The notes under the pieces are model-generated. The model was not told the origin of the DNA, did no database searches, and saw only the letters and a list, made by a program, of their open reading frames with translations. Shown in pieces: positions 23,802 to 34,175 of a stretch of 64,000 bases of DNA (position 1 is the first letter of the stretch; each line of letters starts with the position of its first letter). Origin of the DNA: Rhytidiadelphus loreus (taxonomy: Eukaryota > Streptophyta > Bryopsida > Hypnales > Hylocomiaceae); NCBI GenBank assembly GCA_947034895.1, contig OX344763.1:48731025-48795024 (forward strand), read 5' to 3'. Position numbers and translations under genes: made by a program.

Positions 23802-24512
23802 ATGATGAGCATCTCAGAGACACATGTCCCACATGATGGATTAGCTTGCGCTGCATTAGTAGACTCCATCTTGGACTATGGTCAATTTATCATTCTCAGC
23901 ATCGGAAATTTCCTTTGTTCGGCAGCCACGGCAAATTCAACAATGGACTTCTCAACGAAGCCTATTGAGGACAACGTGGTCGACAGTCCTCCCAGTGGGA
24001 GACCACATCCGCGCGTTTCTTGCTCCCCTTCACCGTTGCGATTGTCAAGGCAACCTACTTCGCCAATTTCTTCTGAAAGAGTGGCACAAAGAAAGCTTTA
24101 TGAGGAAGACAGATGTCGTGATACTCCAATAGGACTGAAGTTAGAGGTTGAAGGAGGGATGTGTCCGATTCTTGCCTCTTTGCTTCTGTGTCACCCTTCT
24201 TCGAAAGGCGTGCAAACGAAGCGATCTCGGAGTTCATGCATATATGAAGCAAGGGCTACCATGTTTGAGGGCGTATTGCCTCCTATACCCAAGTGCAGGT
24301 CAATGGGTGTTGCTAAACGCCAGTGCCAAACTCATATTGGAGAACCACTGTTTGAAGGGAGTTGCCGTCCATGGGATGTTTGGGAGCGAAAATCGTTGAA
24401 GAAACAAATGCGAGAGATCATATGTCAAAGGTCTTCAAATAATGGTGGATACAGTCGAGGGCCTGAAATATTCAAGGCACTTGAGGAGTTGAAGAGTAGG
24501 TCACACTCGTAG
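23802..24512 (+). CDS. Element A gene 3: small SP-motif protein, unknown function
   Basis: 236-residue open frame starting at an ATG directly after a splice acceptor (TATCAG), as in element B. Conserved features with B: DSILDYGQFIILSIGNFLCS (about residues 22-41, hydrophobic), NSTMDFS, NVVDSPPSGRP, CSPSPLR, and a C-terminal SRGPEIFKALEELK. The Ser-Pro dipeptides could be phosphorylation sites. The middle is poorly conserved (Cys-rich here, not in B), so it may contain compensating frameshifts. No known domain recognised. It follows the FCP1-like phosphatase gene in both elements, so a functional partnership is possible but unproven. Confidence 0.65.
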   Translation: MMSISETHVPHDGLACAALVDSILDYGQFIILSIGNFLCSAATANSTMDFSTKPIEDNVVDSPPSGRPHPRVSCSPSPLRLSRQPTSPISSERVAQRKLYEEDRCRDTPIGLKLEVEGGMCPILASLLLCHPSSKGVQTKRSRSSCIYEARATMFEGVLPPIPKCRSMGVAKRQCQTHIGEPLFEGSCRPWDVWERKSLKKQMREIICQRSSNNGGYSRGPEIFKALEELKSRSHS

Positions 24513-24924
24513 TGGGTACATATAGAAAAATCAGCCATGTCTCCTTTGTCCATTGTAGTAGGCATGTACAGTACAATATCAAATACGCTCAAGTAGTTTT
24601 GAGTATTCCAAAACTTTGGATTCATTATACTTGGCTATTGTGAAGACTAGAATCCATATGTAATTTTGGGATGACAATGGCTGTCTTACAATGTACAGGT
24701 TCTGTGGAGAAAGTGCTGTAGACATCCTTACCATTACAAGTAGGATGTTGGGATGTGGAGACACAACTAATTGTATATTTGATGAATATTATCATTACAT
24801 TCCATTCTTTTCATGAAGAATTTGCAATTGTATATGTATTTTTTGTATTGATGTATTGCTTTTCACTAGCCCTAGAGCACAAGTTTTGATATATTTATAA
24901 AATATATTGTGTTTTGGACCTCTC

Positions 24925-24967
24925 ATTCTCATGGAAATCTCTCATTTTAATGAATATAGTGTTGGTA
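24925..24967 (+). repeat. Right terminus and TSD of element A
   Basis: TTAATGAATATAGTGTT ends at 24963 and is the inverted form of the left terminus; GGTA (24964-24967) repeats the left flank. Confidence 0.8.
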
Positions 24968-25004
24968 CTGTTTTGTTCAACATGTGTTTGTCTTCTATAT
25001 TGAA

Positions 25005-25112
25005 TTATCTTTGGGTCGAGGATAATTGTGGAGAATGTGTGTTATCTTTGGGTCGAGGATAATTGTGGAGGATGTGTGTTATTTTTGGGTCGAGGATAAT
25101 TGTGAAAGATGT
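25005..25112 (+). repeat. Three tandem units of about 36 bp
   Basis: Units start TTATCTTTGGGTCGAGGATA or TTATTTTTGGGTCGAGGATA near 25,005, 25,041 and 25,078. Each has a short TTATC...GATAA inverted repeat and a GGAGGATGTGTG tail. Noncoding. Confidence 0.8.
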
Positions 25113-25654
25113 TTGTTCACTTCCATTGCTGTAGGTCGGAGGATCCATTCTACACTTTCTCCAACGAAGGGAACCACTGACGAGGAGCTTACTGTCTGGA
25201 TCGGATGTGTCACTTTCAATGAGGTCTGGTGTTGGAATCCGTAATAGTTCAAGACGGATCATAATAGACTAGAAGAAATTAAAGTAGTACAAATTTGAAA
25301 AAAATTAGTTTAGGCATAGAGAAACGGAAACAAATAAATACCTAAAATTAATTTAGACCTAATTCCGGAGTCAGTACAGGAATATGACGGAATTTGACAT
25401 CTGAGAGGGACAAATTTAGAAGCCGGAAAGACGCCAGAATGCAGTCATGAAGACAGTAGCTTGTGATGCTAGACTAGGGATCCGTTACGGCGTTCCGTAG
25501 CCTGCGTTCTCGATGGAGTGAATGTTGGGCACTGGAAGGATATATATACCGCTCTCCTCCTCATTTCTCGCCCTCTTTCAGTTGCTCCGCATCTGGTTGA
25601 TAGTGAGAGAAAGTGTGGTGAGTTAGGGTTACGACATTAGGAGAGGTGAGACGG

Positions 25655-27520
25655 ATGACAAGGGTTAGTAAGTGGTATATTGTACCGGCCCGGAAACTCA
25701 GTCCGGTCATCCCGACGGATCCGGTCTACCTGCGCCAGTTAGAGGATGACTTGAAGGTTTTGGGTTGTGTAGGTTTTCTGAAGAAACCTTGGAGCGTCCA
25801 GAGTGATCAGGTCCTCCGGGAGTTGGCAGTGGGCACACCGAACCAATATGATCAGACTATGCGCAGGCATCCGGACCAGTGGACGGAGCAGCTCTGGGCG
25901 GAAGTTTACGGCTTCCCGCAAACTGGAGATGGATTTGCCACCCGGACGGACCATTTTCACCAGAACAAGTTCGTCAATCCGCCACACGCGAAGGAGGGGT
26001 ACGTCATCAAAGACCGCTAAGACGAGCGGCACAAGCGGCTGCTCCGGTTCCTACTCCCCATTCTGTACCCGGACAAGAGTTCCGGAGTAACGGTCACGAT
26101 GGCCAACACCATCTTCAAGGCGTTCTAGGACCGGATTGTTCACTGGGGATGGGTCATGGCGAGTGTAGTAGGGAGGTGTACCGAAAACCTGACAAAGAAT
26201 AAGCCGAATCCGCTTAGCACCTACCTGCTCCACATGTACCAACACCGGGAGCTCTTGACGGAAGATGAGGCGACGGATTACAAAACCGGGCTAGTGATGC
26301 TGCAATGCAACTGCTCGGATGACAAGGATCCGGAGACGGAGGAGTCGGAAAATGAGGAAGAGGACGTCAAACCGGAAGGGAAGGACAAGTCGGTGGAGCC
26401 GGAAGAGAAGGTGCCACAGAAGGAGAAGGAAGACTAGGAGGAGACATTTGCAAGCCGGAGACGGAAGTCTACGGATCCGGCAGCCAGAGGTAAATTTCCG
26501 GGTCCCTCCCTAACGCATGATGTGAAGACTTGGGAAGGACCGCGATTCTTCGACTGAAGGGAAGAGTGGATCCGGACCGCCAAGCTATACCACGACCAGC
26601 TTGCAGACATCGTGTTGGGGTCGACAGATGTGATGTAGTGCGATCTGGAAAAGCTGGTGAACGTGTTGAAGACGTTGCCTCTGGAGAAAGAGTAGGACGA
26701 GATGAGGATGGAAATCCGGAAACTCAAGACGGAATGGGAGGAGCTGACGGCCAAACTCAACTAGACGAAAGGGGAGCTGCACTAGTCCCAGAAGGCAACA
26801 CAGAAGGCCCACCAGGCATTCCAAACGTTCCAGAAGTGGATGGTGAGCCCGGCCGACCTTTACAACAAGACAGCCCTGTATGACAAAATGTAGAAAACTT
26901 CCGTAGCCCTCACCAATACCAAGATCGTTCGGGTTATAGTGGAGATGGCGGGACGGATGGAGGCGTCACTGAAGGAGTTCCGATCCATGATGGCGAACAT
27001 GGATCCGAACAAGCCCCTCGACTTTGGTGGCTTTCCGGAAGTCCCGGATGTCATTGGAACTCCATCTACGCAACCGCCAATCTCACCAGCAAAACGTTCA
27101 GGTCAGTTTGGATCATTGATCAATATCGTGACTGGAAGAGGACAGAGTCTCACATTTCTGAATACGTGGATTCCGGTTTGGAGTAGCCTGGACACCCGGA
27201 TTGAACTCGTGCAGAATCCGACACGCACGCATCCGGAGCAATTCGCGGACATAGAGCCTCCACCAACCGAGTCAATGCTTACACCGGATCCTATTCACAT
27301 AGAGATCTCGGAGGAAGTGGAGGTAGAGGAGGATCCGCAATCCTTAGAGAAAGCGGATCGATCTCTGGTCCATACGGACGATACGGAGTCAGACAATCCC
27401 CTTGTTCGGAAGACCTCGATCATCACCCGGGCGTCTCTTTGGACACCACAAGGAAAGGCCAACATCCGGGGACAGTTAGGGTTTGACAGCAGCTCGAAGA
27501 AACAACGAAAGGGAAAGTAG
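25655..27520 (+). pseudogene. E1: unknown gag-like or structural ORF with nine in-frame stops
   Basis: One frame stays readable from MTRVSKWYIVP to the TAG at 27518-27520 without a frameshift, but carries nine stops: TAA near 26,018, TGA near 26,550 and seven TAG. It is homologous to the E2 gene: KPWSVQSDQVLRELAVG against KPWGFKEGKVVREILGK, W-x3-WAEVYGF against W-x3-WREVYGF, and PNPLSTYLLHMY against PTPLSPYLLHLY. Then follow a very acidic Glu-rich segment, a coiled-coil-like helix (about 26,690-26,880) and an acidic Pro-rich tail. Codons strongly favour G/C and the words CCGGA and CGGA, unlike neighbouring DNA. I recognise no enzyme domain. It may be a gag-like protein of an LTR element or an accessory ORF. 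Confidence 0.65.
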
Positions 27521-28550
27521 GTAGTTAGACTAGCTATTTAGGTAGTTGTTCATTTTGTTAGACCGGAGTTTCGGGTCTTCATGCAGAACCCGGATCCCAG
27601 ATTTTTAGGCTTTGTATTCAGTTATCTTATCTTTTCGGATTTTCAAGGCAGTTTAGGATTGGACAAAGCGGTGCTGTCCGCGAGATTTCCGGCATGTAGT
27701 TTTCTTTTAAAAGGGAGGGCCCACATGTGGTCCCTCATTCCTTTTCTTGCTATTCCTTGTTTTGAGCAATAAATATATTTTTGCATTTTCTGTCTTTTTA
27801 CTCATTACCTTAGTTTTCATGTGGGTCCTTGCTTTCCTTTTCCTTGTGTGTTTAAGGTTGTTAGGGGCGTGTTTGAAAGTTTTGGCTGAAAGATAGAGAG
27901 GTGGTAAGGAGGAATCCAAATTCAGGGCTTTCCTAGGTCTGTGAACTGTGTGTGTGTCTAGGGAAGGGATTTAGAATTGTGAAGGAGCTGTGCAAAATCC
28001 AGAGTTAGTGGTGTGGATGCGAGTCCGGAAGGCTAGGGAGGGTTCCATGCGGAGATAAGCAACCGCCTGTGGAAACCCCCCGCTCACCTAGAAGGTCTGC
28101 CGGCTTACGAATCAAGTTGAAGTTCTGGTACCAGACCCCGTCTCAGTTTTCGGGTAGTTCTGTATCTGTCATTGTAGTAAAGAGGGACGGGTTCTGAGTG
28201 ACCTGCTTTTGGAGTAATCTAGGAGTTGTGAGGGTGAATCAGTTCGTACCTTGTTTATAACAGAAAGTATTTTGGGTCCGTGTCATTAGGAAGTTAGAGT
28301 TTGTGAGACAATAAGGAGTGATGATGTCCCTACCCCTCATAAAAGAACAAGTTAGGACACTCTGAGGGTAAAACAGAAGTATAACAAACCAGTTTGAAGT
28401 TACAGGTCTGGTGACGGGTGAGATCCGGATCCGGTAGTGAGTTCGGGAAGTAGTGGAATCCGGGTGAGGAGTGAGATTTGGAGTGAATTATGTTAAAACC
28501 GGATTAGAAGGAGTTTAGAACACCCTCTGGGGTCCCTAGGACGATATTCC
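27521..28550. other. Noncoding 3' region of E1, CCGG-rich
   Basis: No gene. Moderately GC-rich sequence with CCGGAT words (for example ATCCGGATCCGG near 28,422) and a TCTGGTACCAGA palindrome near 28,125. It probably belongs to the same element as the E1 gene, but I found no convincing terminal repeats or target duplication. Confidence 0.45.
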
Positions 28551-28604
28551 GTGTCATCTTACCACATAGTTGTGGCTAAGAGCGCTTACTACCATATTGC
28601 GCAT

Positions 28605-29443
28605 ATGACATCCAGCTTGATTGGGGGGAGCTTCGTGTCGTCCTCCTATTCTAAGCCTTACCTCCTAGGCTCGGCCACCAATGCAGCTTCAACGGCCATC
28701 GACTTCTCGAAGGGAAATGTGGAGGAAGGTGTGGTAGATAGCCCACCTAGTCGGGGTCCGGTGAAGACCCCGATATGCTCACCGTCGCCAATGAAGAGGG
28801 CGTGCTCCACCCCAAGTCGATTGCGTTCATAGTCGCCGACTTTGTGAACCCCAAATACCCTACACAGAAAATTATATGCGGATGACGAAAAGCGGGATAT
28901 GGATCCTCGTCTCGAGGATGAAGTGTTGTTGCCGGTGACAATCCCACATCACGTTGTCTAAAGCGAGGAGCTCCATATAGATCCCACGGTTGGGGATCGA
29001 ATAAATGAGGTACCGTTGGGTGCATGTAGTACATAGCAGGTTCCATGCCTCATAGAGATTCCTATCTTGTTCCCCTCCAAATCCATGGGCGGAGTATCTT
29101 TGCCTTTGGTTGTACTTATTTCCTGCCGAACGACTCTTCGAGACCTACGGCAGTCAAATTACACACGATCAACAACAATTGCCGATCCTTACATAAGCAC
29201 TGGAATAGATCGATACCACGCCCGCCTCCTCGAGGTTCTAGGTCTCTTTCGAATAACGAGATTCCTCAACTTGAACGAAAGCGAAAGAGAGAGGTCAAGG
29301 ATTTAATGATGATGGGGATGTTCAATACTTTCAGTAAAGACAATGGACCACCGAAGCCTTCTCGACGCGAGGATATCTTCAGAGGATTGGCCAAGTTAAA
29401 AGCCTTGGAGGCAGCCAAGGAGGCAACAAATAGCAGTTCTTAA
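28605..29443 (+). pseudogene. Relic of element gene 3 (SP-motif protein), third copy
   Basis: The N-terminal piece reads GSATNAASTAIDFSKGNVEE then GVVDSPPSRGP and CSPSPMK, collinear with CSAATANSTMDFSTKPIE and NVVDSPPSGRP in element A. After stops and a frame change, RKLYADDEKRD matches RKLYEEDRCRD. The C-terminal end SRREDIFRGLAKLKALEAAK (to TAA 29441-29443) matches SRGPEIFKALEELK. It is therefore a full-length but broken homolog. No phosphatase or transposase remains beside it. Confidence 0.65.
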
Positions 29444-29449
29444 TCCAAG

Positions 29450-29920
29450 AACGATGGTTTGCCGAGTGATCCTCGTTCATAGTGGTCTGCGCTTTGTGGA
29501 AGGATCATTACTATTAATAGAATAGTCATTCATATACAAAAACCAATTTTTAGTAAGGGTGAGTGCTCTCTCTGTACATAGCCTCTACATTTTTATACAA
29601 GACATTCAATCATTAGACTTAGCAAGATTAGATTTACTGGGATTTCATTTCCTAGGAAGTGAAGTATATAGAGAAGTGAGAGAAGTTGATTCAAGTAAAT
29701 TCATGTTCTTCAATGTAAAGGGACCCGCTTTTATAAATATTACATCTTATTACACAACTCATGCGGAATTGCATTTTGCACATTCACGTTTCTTAATTGT
29801 TTTGGTGTTGGATTGCTCTAAGCCTTCTAACGATTTGCCTATTTTTATCTTAGCCTTCAACAATTTATCTTTGAATGGAGGGGCCTTAAGATCTCAAAAT
29901 GACCATATTGTCTCAATTTA
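29450..29920. other. Spacer between two gene 3 relics
   Basis: AT-rich, no supported gene. A 120-codon frame here has no conserved motif and biased composition. The junction TTTAATGAATATGG near 29,918 resembles the element terminus word TTTAATGAATATAG, but without the AGTGTT end. Confidence 0.4.
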
Positions 29921-29923
29921 ATG

Positions 29924-30256
29924 AATATGGCCTTTATGGATGATAACGTGGTGGACAGTCCCCCAAGTGGAAGGCCATGTCCGCCATTTAACCCATTTTC
30001 TTGCTCCCCGTCTCCACTGAGGTCTACTAGCCATCCTACTTCTTTGTTGCCCTTTGATAGAGTGACTCCAAGGAAACTTTACGGGGATATTGATTGTTCA
30101 TTCCATCCAACGACATTGAAGTCCGAGGTATCAGTGCATACATGCCCGACCCTCCCTCCTATTGCACCATTGCTTCCACATCAACAAGCATTGTTTGAAG
30201 GGATTCAAATGAAGCATTCACATGGCGAAGTCTCCCGTAGGGTTGCTATTTTGTGA
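29924..30256 (+). pseudogene. Relic of element gene 3, fourth copy, truncated
   Basis: Reads DDNVVDSPPSGRP, CSPSPLRSTSHPTS, DRVTPRKLYGD and later ALFEGIQ, closely following the element A gene 3 order (NVVDSPPSGRP, CSPSPLR, ERVAQRKLYEE, LFEG). It lacks both the N-terminal hydrophobic segment and the C-terminal SRGPEI box. The frame ends at TGA 30254-30256, 28 bp before element E2. Of the relics, it is the nearest to A in sequence. Confidence 0.65.
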
Positions 30257-31570
30257 GCCTACGAGCTTGAGCTTGTGAGCTTGTGTCGCAATATAGGATA
30301 AGCAATTCCCATGTTATACTACCAAAAACCACTCTAAAGTATAACAAAAGTGACTTTAAAGATCGAACCCACGAGATTCTGTGAAGTATTCACCCTATTT
30401 ACGATTCTAAGCTAAGTCAGTCTCCAACAACACCTTTCCGGTCCTACTCCTGCAACCGGAAAACCACACAACCCGCAGAAATAACTCCCGAATTCTATTC
30501 AACTTCCGGTCAAAGACATAATCCGGTCCTGGAAGTAATCCGGCTAGTAAATCTACGACAAAACCAGGACTTTCTAACTTCCGGTCCTGGGTACGACTCT
30601 GAGACCAACCAATTCCAGTCTCTTCGCACTGACTCAAGTAACCTATCCGGTTTGATTTAACCTCTGTTTCACCATCAGAGGGATCGCCGCTTGAATTTGA
30701 GAGTGGCAGGCCCGCCGCTCCTTCCGTGACTTATAGTGGCTGAAGACCCACTTCTTCTACTCTAATCTCCTATTCTAATCCGGATCCGGTTTGATCTTTC
30801 ACAGTAACCCTGAAACAAATCCGGACTACAGATCACACAAAGACCCCCCGTACGATCCACTCATATTACAACGACGATGGTACTGCATTCAGGTAGTACG
30901 AAGCAAGGCGGCTACATGTCTATCCATCCGTTCCAATTCTACAAAGATTCTTCCATTCGCCACTACAACAATGAGACCTCACAGGAGTTCGGACACTCAA
31001 CTGGATCCCCTACCCAGGAGTTCTAGCGCGCCTAAAGATCCCTTCCCTATTCGCCTAGCCTAGCAACGGCTTTCTCAACCGGAATACTGAATCTCAATAG
31101 AACTCAGGCACTGGAATAGATTCCCAACTCTTACTACCTGCCCACATGCACTAAGAAACCGGAACACAAACACCAAAGGGAGAAACCCGAAGTCAAACTC
31201 TAAATGCACTCCTAACTCCTCACAAATCTGTCCTGCCAATCTTTGGGAGACCACACAAACAAAGAGCAAATAGAACACAAAAGAAGTTTAAACAATGGAA
31301 TGACTCTTATTCTCCATCTCAGAGAATGTTTTTATATACACTGAAAAGTTCCCAAAGCGCATAAGCGTCCCAGAAAGTCCGCACAGAAAATCCGCGCAAA
31401 ACTTTTGGGATAAGATTCGCCGTCAAAACTGGATCTGATCCGGTTACAAAACCCTAACTAAAACCGGGAACGAATCCGGTTCCTAACTAACAGACCGGGA
31501 ACTAATCCGGTCTGGTTACAACTAACAATCTGAATGTACATCTAATATTTACCAACAAGGGGAACTCCTA
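30257..31570 (-). other. Noncoding 3' half of element E2
   Basis: About 1.3 kb without a supported gene. CCGGA/TCCGG words are frequent; six CCGG sites lie within 31,430-31,540. On the minus strand a GTGTATATAAAAACATTC block near 31,330 resembles a second TATA-type promoter, which would fit an LTR-like segment. Confidence 0.45.
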
Positions 31571-33734
31571 CTATTTAAGCTCCCGTACTTGCCTTCGGTG
31601 CGTCACTCCCAGGCTCTGGCGGAAGTTCATTGAAGATGTCCTGCAAATTCCGGGCTCGCTCACCAGTAGCAGGATTCGGCTTCTCTGGTGATGAGTCCAC
31701 CTCAATAAGTTCTGACAATCCGGTTCTCGCCGCCGACCGCTCCTTCTTCGATTGAGGAGTGACTTCCACACCTTTCGGAAGTAACTCTGGCAAAGAGAAA
31801 TCCGACAAGCAGAGACTCCTCGAGAGTACTGTCCCGGTCAACCTCATGCTGCTCTGGCTCATTTGGTCCGCAGCTTCCCGAGCTCCTACCAGAATCGTCT
31901 CCAACTTCTCGGAGAAGTTTGACAGAATCCGGACCATCCGGGAACCGGATGGCTTCTTGTCCGCTAGCCACCCTTCATCAAACAGCTTCGCCTTCGCTAA
32001 TACCATTCCGGATTCCCCGAACGTTTTGGTCATGAGCTTTGTTGTCTTCTGGATCGCATCCGCCATTTCCCTTGTGGCGGTCATATCTTCCTTGAAGGTG
32101 GCAATCTCCCCCTTCAGCATGTGGACTTCGTTTTGTAGTTGACCATTGTCCTGCCTCAGCTTCCGGTCCTCATCCGGATTACTGATAAGGTTTGCTATTA
32201 CCTTGGGCAGCTAGCAATCTAGTGATGCTCCTACCAGCTTCCCGATCTTCTCGAGTGTAATTCGCTTACACTCACAGTCAACACGGATGTCAGCGATGGC
32301 TAACACCAGAGTGTTGAAGAGGTTAGTCGAGCTACCTTCCCTAGTTACCGGTTTCTTGTCCAGTTTTCGTTCGGGTTCTGCTGGCTCCCTGGTCGGTGTA
32401 CCTCTCTCGTATGGAGGCGTCGTCTTCTGCCTCTTCACCCGTTTCAACTGCTCATCCTCGTCCTCCGTGTCTTCTTCTTCAGTTTCCGTCCCTTCGTCTT
32501 CCGGTTCTTCGTCGGTCTCCGACTCCCCGTACTTCAGGATGGACTCCTGAGCTCTCCAGGTCTTCTCCTCCGTCTCCGTCAGGACCTGATCATGGTGATA
32601 CAAGTGAAGGAGATAGGGAGAGAGAGGTGTTGGCCTACTCTTCCCTATCCGGGGTACCAGATTGTTCACCAGGTCACTTAGTATCCGGGCCCAATCCGCC
32701 TTTCGCTGACCGGAAAGCACACCGAAGATTGTATTTCCGAGGGTCACTGTTACCCTCGTCGGCCGCTCCGGATGGAATATTGGAATCAAAAACTTGAGTA
32801 GGTTCCGGTTCCGCTCATCCACGCAATCGTCCACTGCGAATCCGTCCTTCGGGTTGGCTGGTTCCGCAAATTTCCCCTTAATGTACTTGTCCTTCCGGCT
32901 GGCGGTACTCGAACCCCCTGACCAGAAACCGTATACTTCCCTCCATTTGTCTTCCGTCCAGCGGCCTGGGTTGCCTCTGACGGTGTTGTTGAAGGCGTTC
33001 GAGACTTTCCCCAATATCTCCCGAACTACCTTCCCCTCCTTAAACCCCCAGGGTTTATCTATCAGATCCGCGCAGTCCAAAGTGGCGAGATCCTCCATGA
33101 AAGCGGCCTTTTCCGATTCCCGTGAAGGGATGACCGGAATCACCTTCTTCAGTTTGATCTCTGCCGTGGCTATGCTTTGTCTAGGCCTACGTAACTGAGG
33201 CATGGATGCACTCCGCTCAAAACACTTACCGATTCTACCTTCCTTTCCACTCCTAGCCGCACGTCCCGTATCTCACTTTCCCTCACAGCGCATAACCGGA
33301 AAGCAACAAATTTGCAACTGCGGATTTCCAACCCCGCAGCGCACAAAGACAACAATCAATAATTTCACTCTTCCTCACAGATATGACAAGAAACCCAACT
33401 AGACAGCACAACTGCAGCTCCAGCAGCGAGAGGGCTCCTACACACAGGGTTTGAAAAAGGGGAACTAACTGGCAGGGCGCTCCCTTATATACTGCCAGCT
33501 CCGCCAAATTAGGTCATCATTAACTAATCCGGTTAACCTAATCTAATCCGGTCAGAATTCTTCCGATCCCGAACTATTCCGGTTCAAGCTTGTTATCCGG
33601 TTAGCTACCTTACTTCATTCCTGTCCTAATTTTCGGTTCTTACTTATCTGTAAACCGGATAGGAGTTCCTGCCAAGAACTTCTGATTCAAATTTGTAGAT
33701 AACTTAAGAAAAAAACAAAAATCATGTTGCGACA
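30284..33734 (-). mobile_element. Element E2, 3.45 kb, ends TGTCGCAA/TTGCGACA, TSD GCTTG
   Basis: Starts TGTCGCAA at 30284 and ends TTGCGACA at 33734, a perfect 8-bp inverted terminus opening with TG and closing with CA. The 5-bp GCTTG flanks it at 30279-30283 and 33735-33739. TG...CA ends plus a 5-bp duplication are typical of LTR retroelements, but I see no obvious direct repeat between its ends and no reverse transcriptase, so it may be a non-autonomous derivative or another class. It carries one minus-strand ORF with a TATA-like GTATATAAGG upstream (plus-strand 33,484-33,493). Its noncoding flanks are dense in ATCCGG/CCGGAT. Confidence 0.7.
31575..33203 (-). pseudogene. E2 gene: homolog of the E1 ORF, one in-frame TAG
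   Basis: 543 codons in a single frame with one TAG at 32211-32213 and no frameshift. N-terminal globular part (MPQLRRPRQS to about residue 220) contains LIDKPWGFKEGKVVREILG, GRWTEDKWREVYGF and PTPLSPYLLHLYHHDQVLTE; then an acidic region (EEPEDEGTETEEEDTEDEDE), a basic KRVKRQK patch, an amphipathic helical region rich in Lys, Met and Glu, and a Pro-rich acidic C terminus. Same architecture as E1 at 25.7-27.5 kb with moderate identity. Function unknown; gag-like is a guess from size and element context. It may still be expressed as a truncated 330-residue product. Confidence 0.65.
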
Positions 33735-34139
33735 GCTTGTGAGCATACATTTTTCTGGGATGAAATTTAATGTTTGACCTATAACCGTGGGTTTGAAATA
33801 ATACTGAAGCAGGCTTAAATATAGAATTTTTTTGCCCATTTTATACATCCAAAGTAGGACTTATCCGTAAATGATATTTTATGTGTAATCATTTTTGGAC
33901 TTCATTATATTTAAACCAATCAAAACTCGTTCTTAGAAATTATATATATTTTATATAGTAATATATGTGTACTATTTAGGCTCTTTATCTTTAGGTTTTA
34001 GAAACATTGATTTGAATTTGTTATTATATTGTACATAAATTGGTTACAATAAATCATAATAATTTAGAAAAATCAAAAAGTAGGAAAAAATAATAAACTA
34101 AATAATATTAGAAAGGAATTGAGGCCTTTGGGAGACCTT

Positions 34140-34175
34140 CCGGCCATGGTTCCCCATACTGCGAACCATGGCCGG
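34140..34175. repeat. Perfect inverted repeat, 12-bp arms
   Basis: CCGGCCATGGTT (34,140-34,151) and AACCATGGCCGG (34,164-34,175) flank a 12-nt loop. It is a GC island in very AT-rich sequence. No U-tract terminator logic applies in this nuclear context; it could be a protein-binding site or an element terminus remnant. Confidence 0.75.

Larger units (their letters stand above)
6954..24963. mobile_element. Element A: 18.0-kb TIR transposon with four genes
   Basis: Bounded by inverted termini: left AACACTATATTCA at 6954; the right end, read inward on the minus strand, is also AACACTATATTCA ending at 24963. The two sides also share a nearby AAAATTTTGAGAG/TAAAATGAGAG block. Flanking 4-bp direct repeats GGTA (6950-6953 and 24964-24967) look like a target-site duplication. 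Contents in order: transposase (minus strand), palindrome array, AT-rich and GC-rich noncoding stretches, ParB/methyltransferase-like gene, FCP1-like gene, SP-motif gene. Element B has the same order, termini and duplication length, which supports the boundaries. The 4-bp duplication would fit Sola-type superfamilies, but I cannot confirm the class. All four genes carry at least one defect, or in gene 3 cannot be shown to be complete. Confidence 0.85.
24513..25640. other. Right subterminal part of element A and flanking spacer
   Basis: 24,513-24,963 is the noncoding right end of element A. After the GGTA duplication, 24,968-25,640 has no gene; it holds a short tandem (25,005-25,112) and the presumed promoter of the E1 gene, with a TATATATA word near 25,539. 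Confidence 0.6.

Noticed and set aside
6954..24963. Assignment of A/B to Mutator/VANDAL elements
   Set aside because: Target duplications are 4 bp, not 9 bp, and the transposase is DUF7869-like with no MULE or VANA features; only the motif logic is comparable.
25655..28550. Complete LTR retrotransposon around E1
   Set aside because: No matching long terminal repeats, primer-binding site, protease, reverse transcriptase or integrase could be found by eye.
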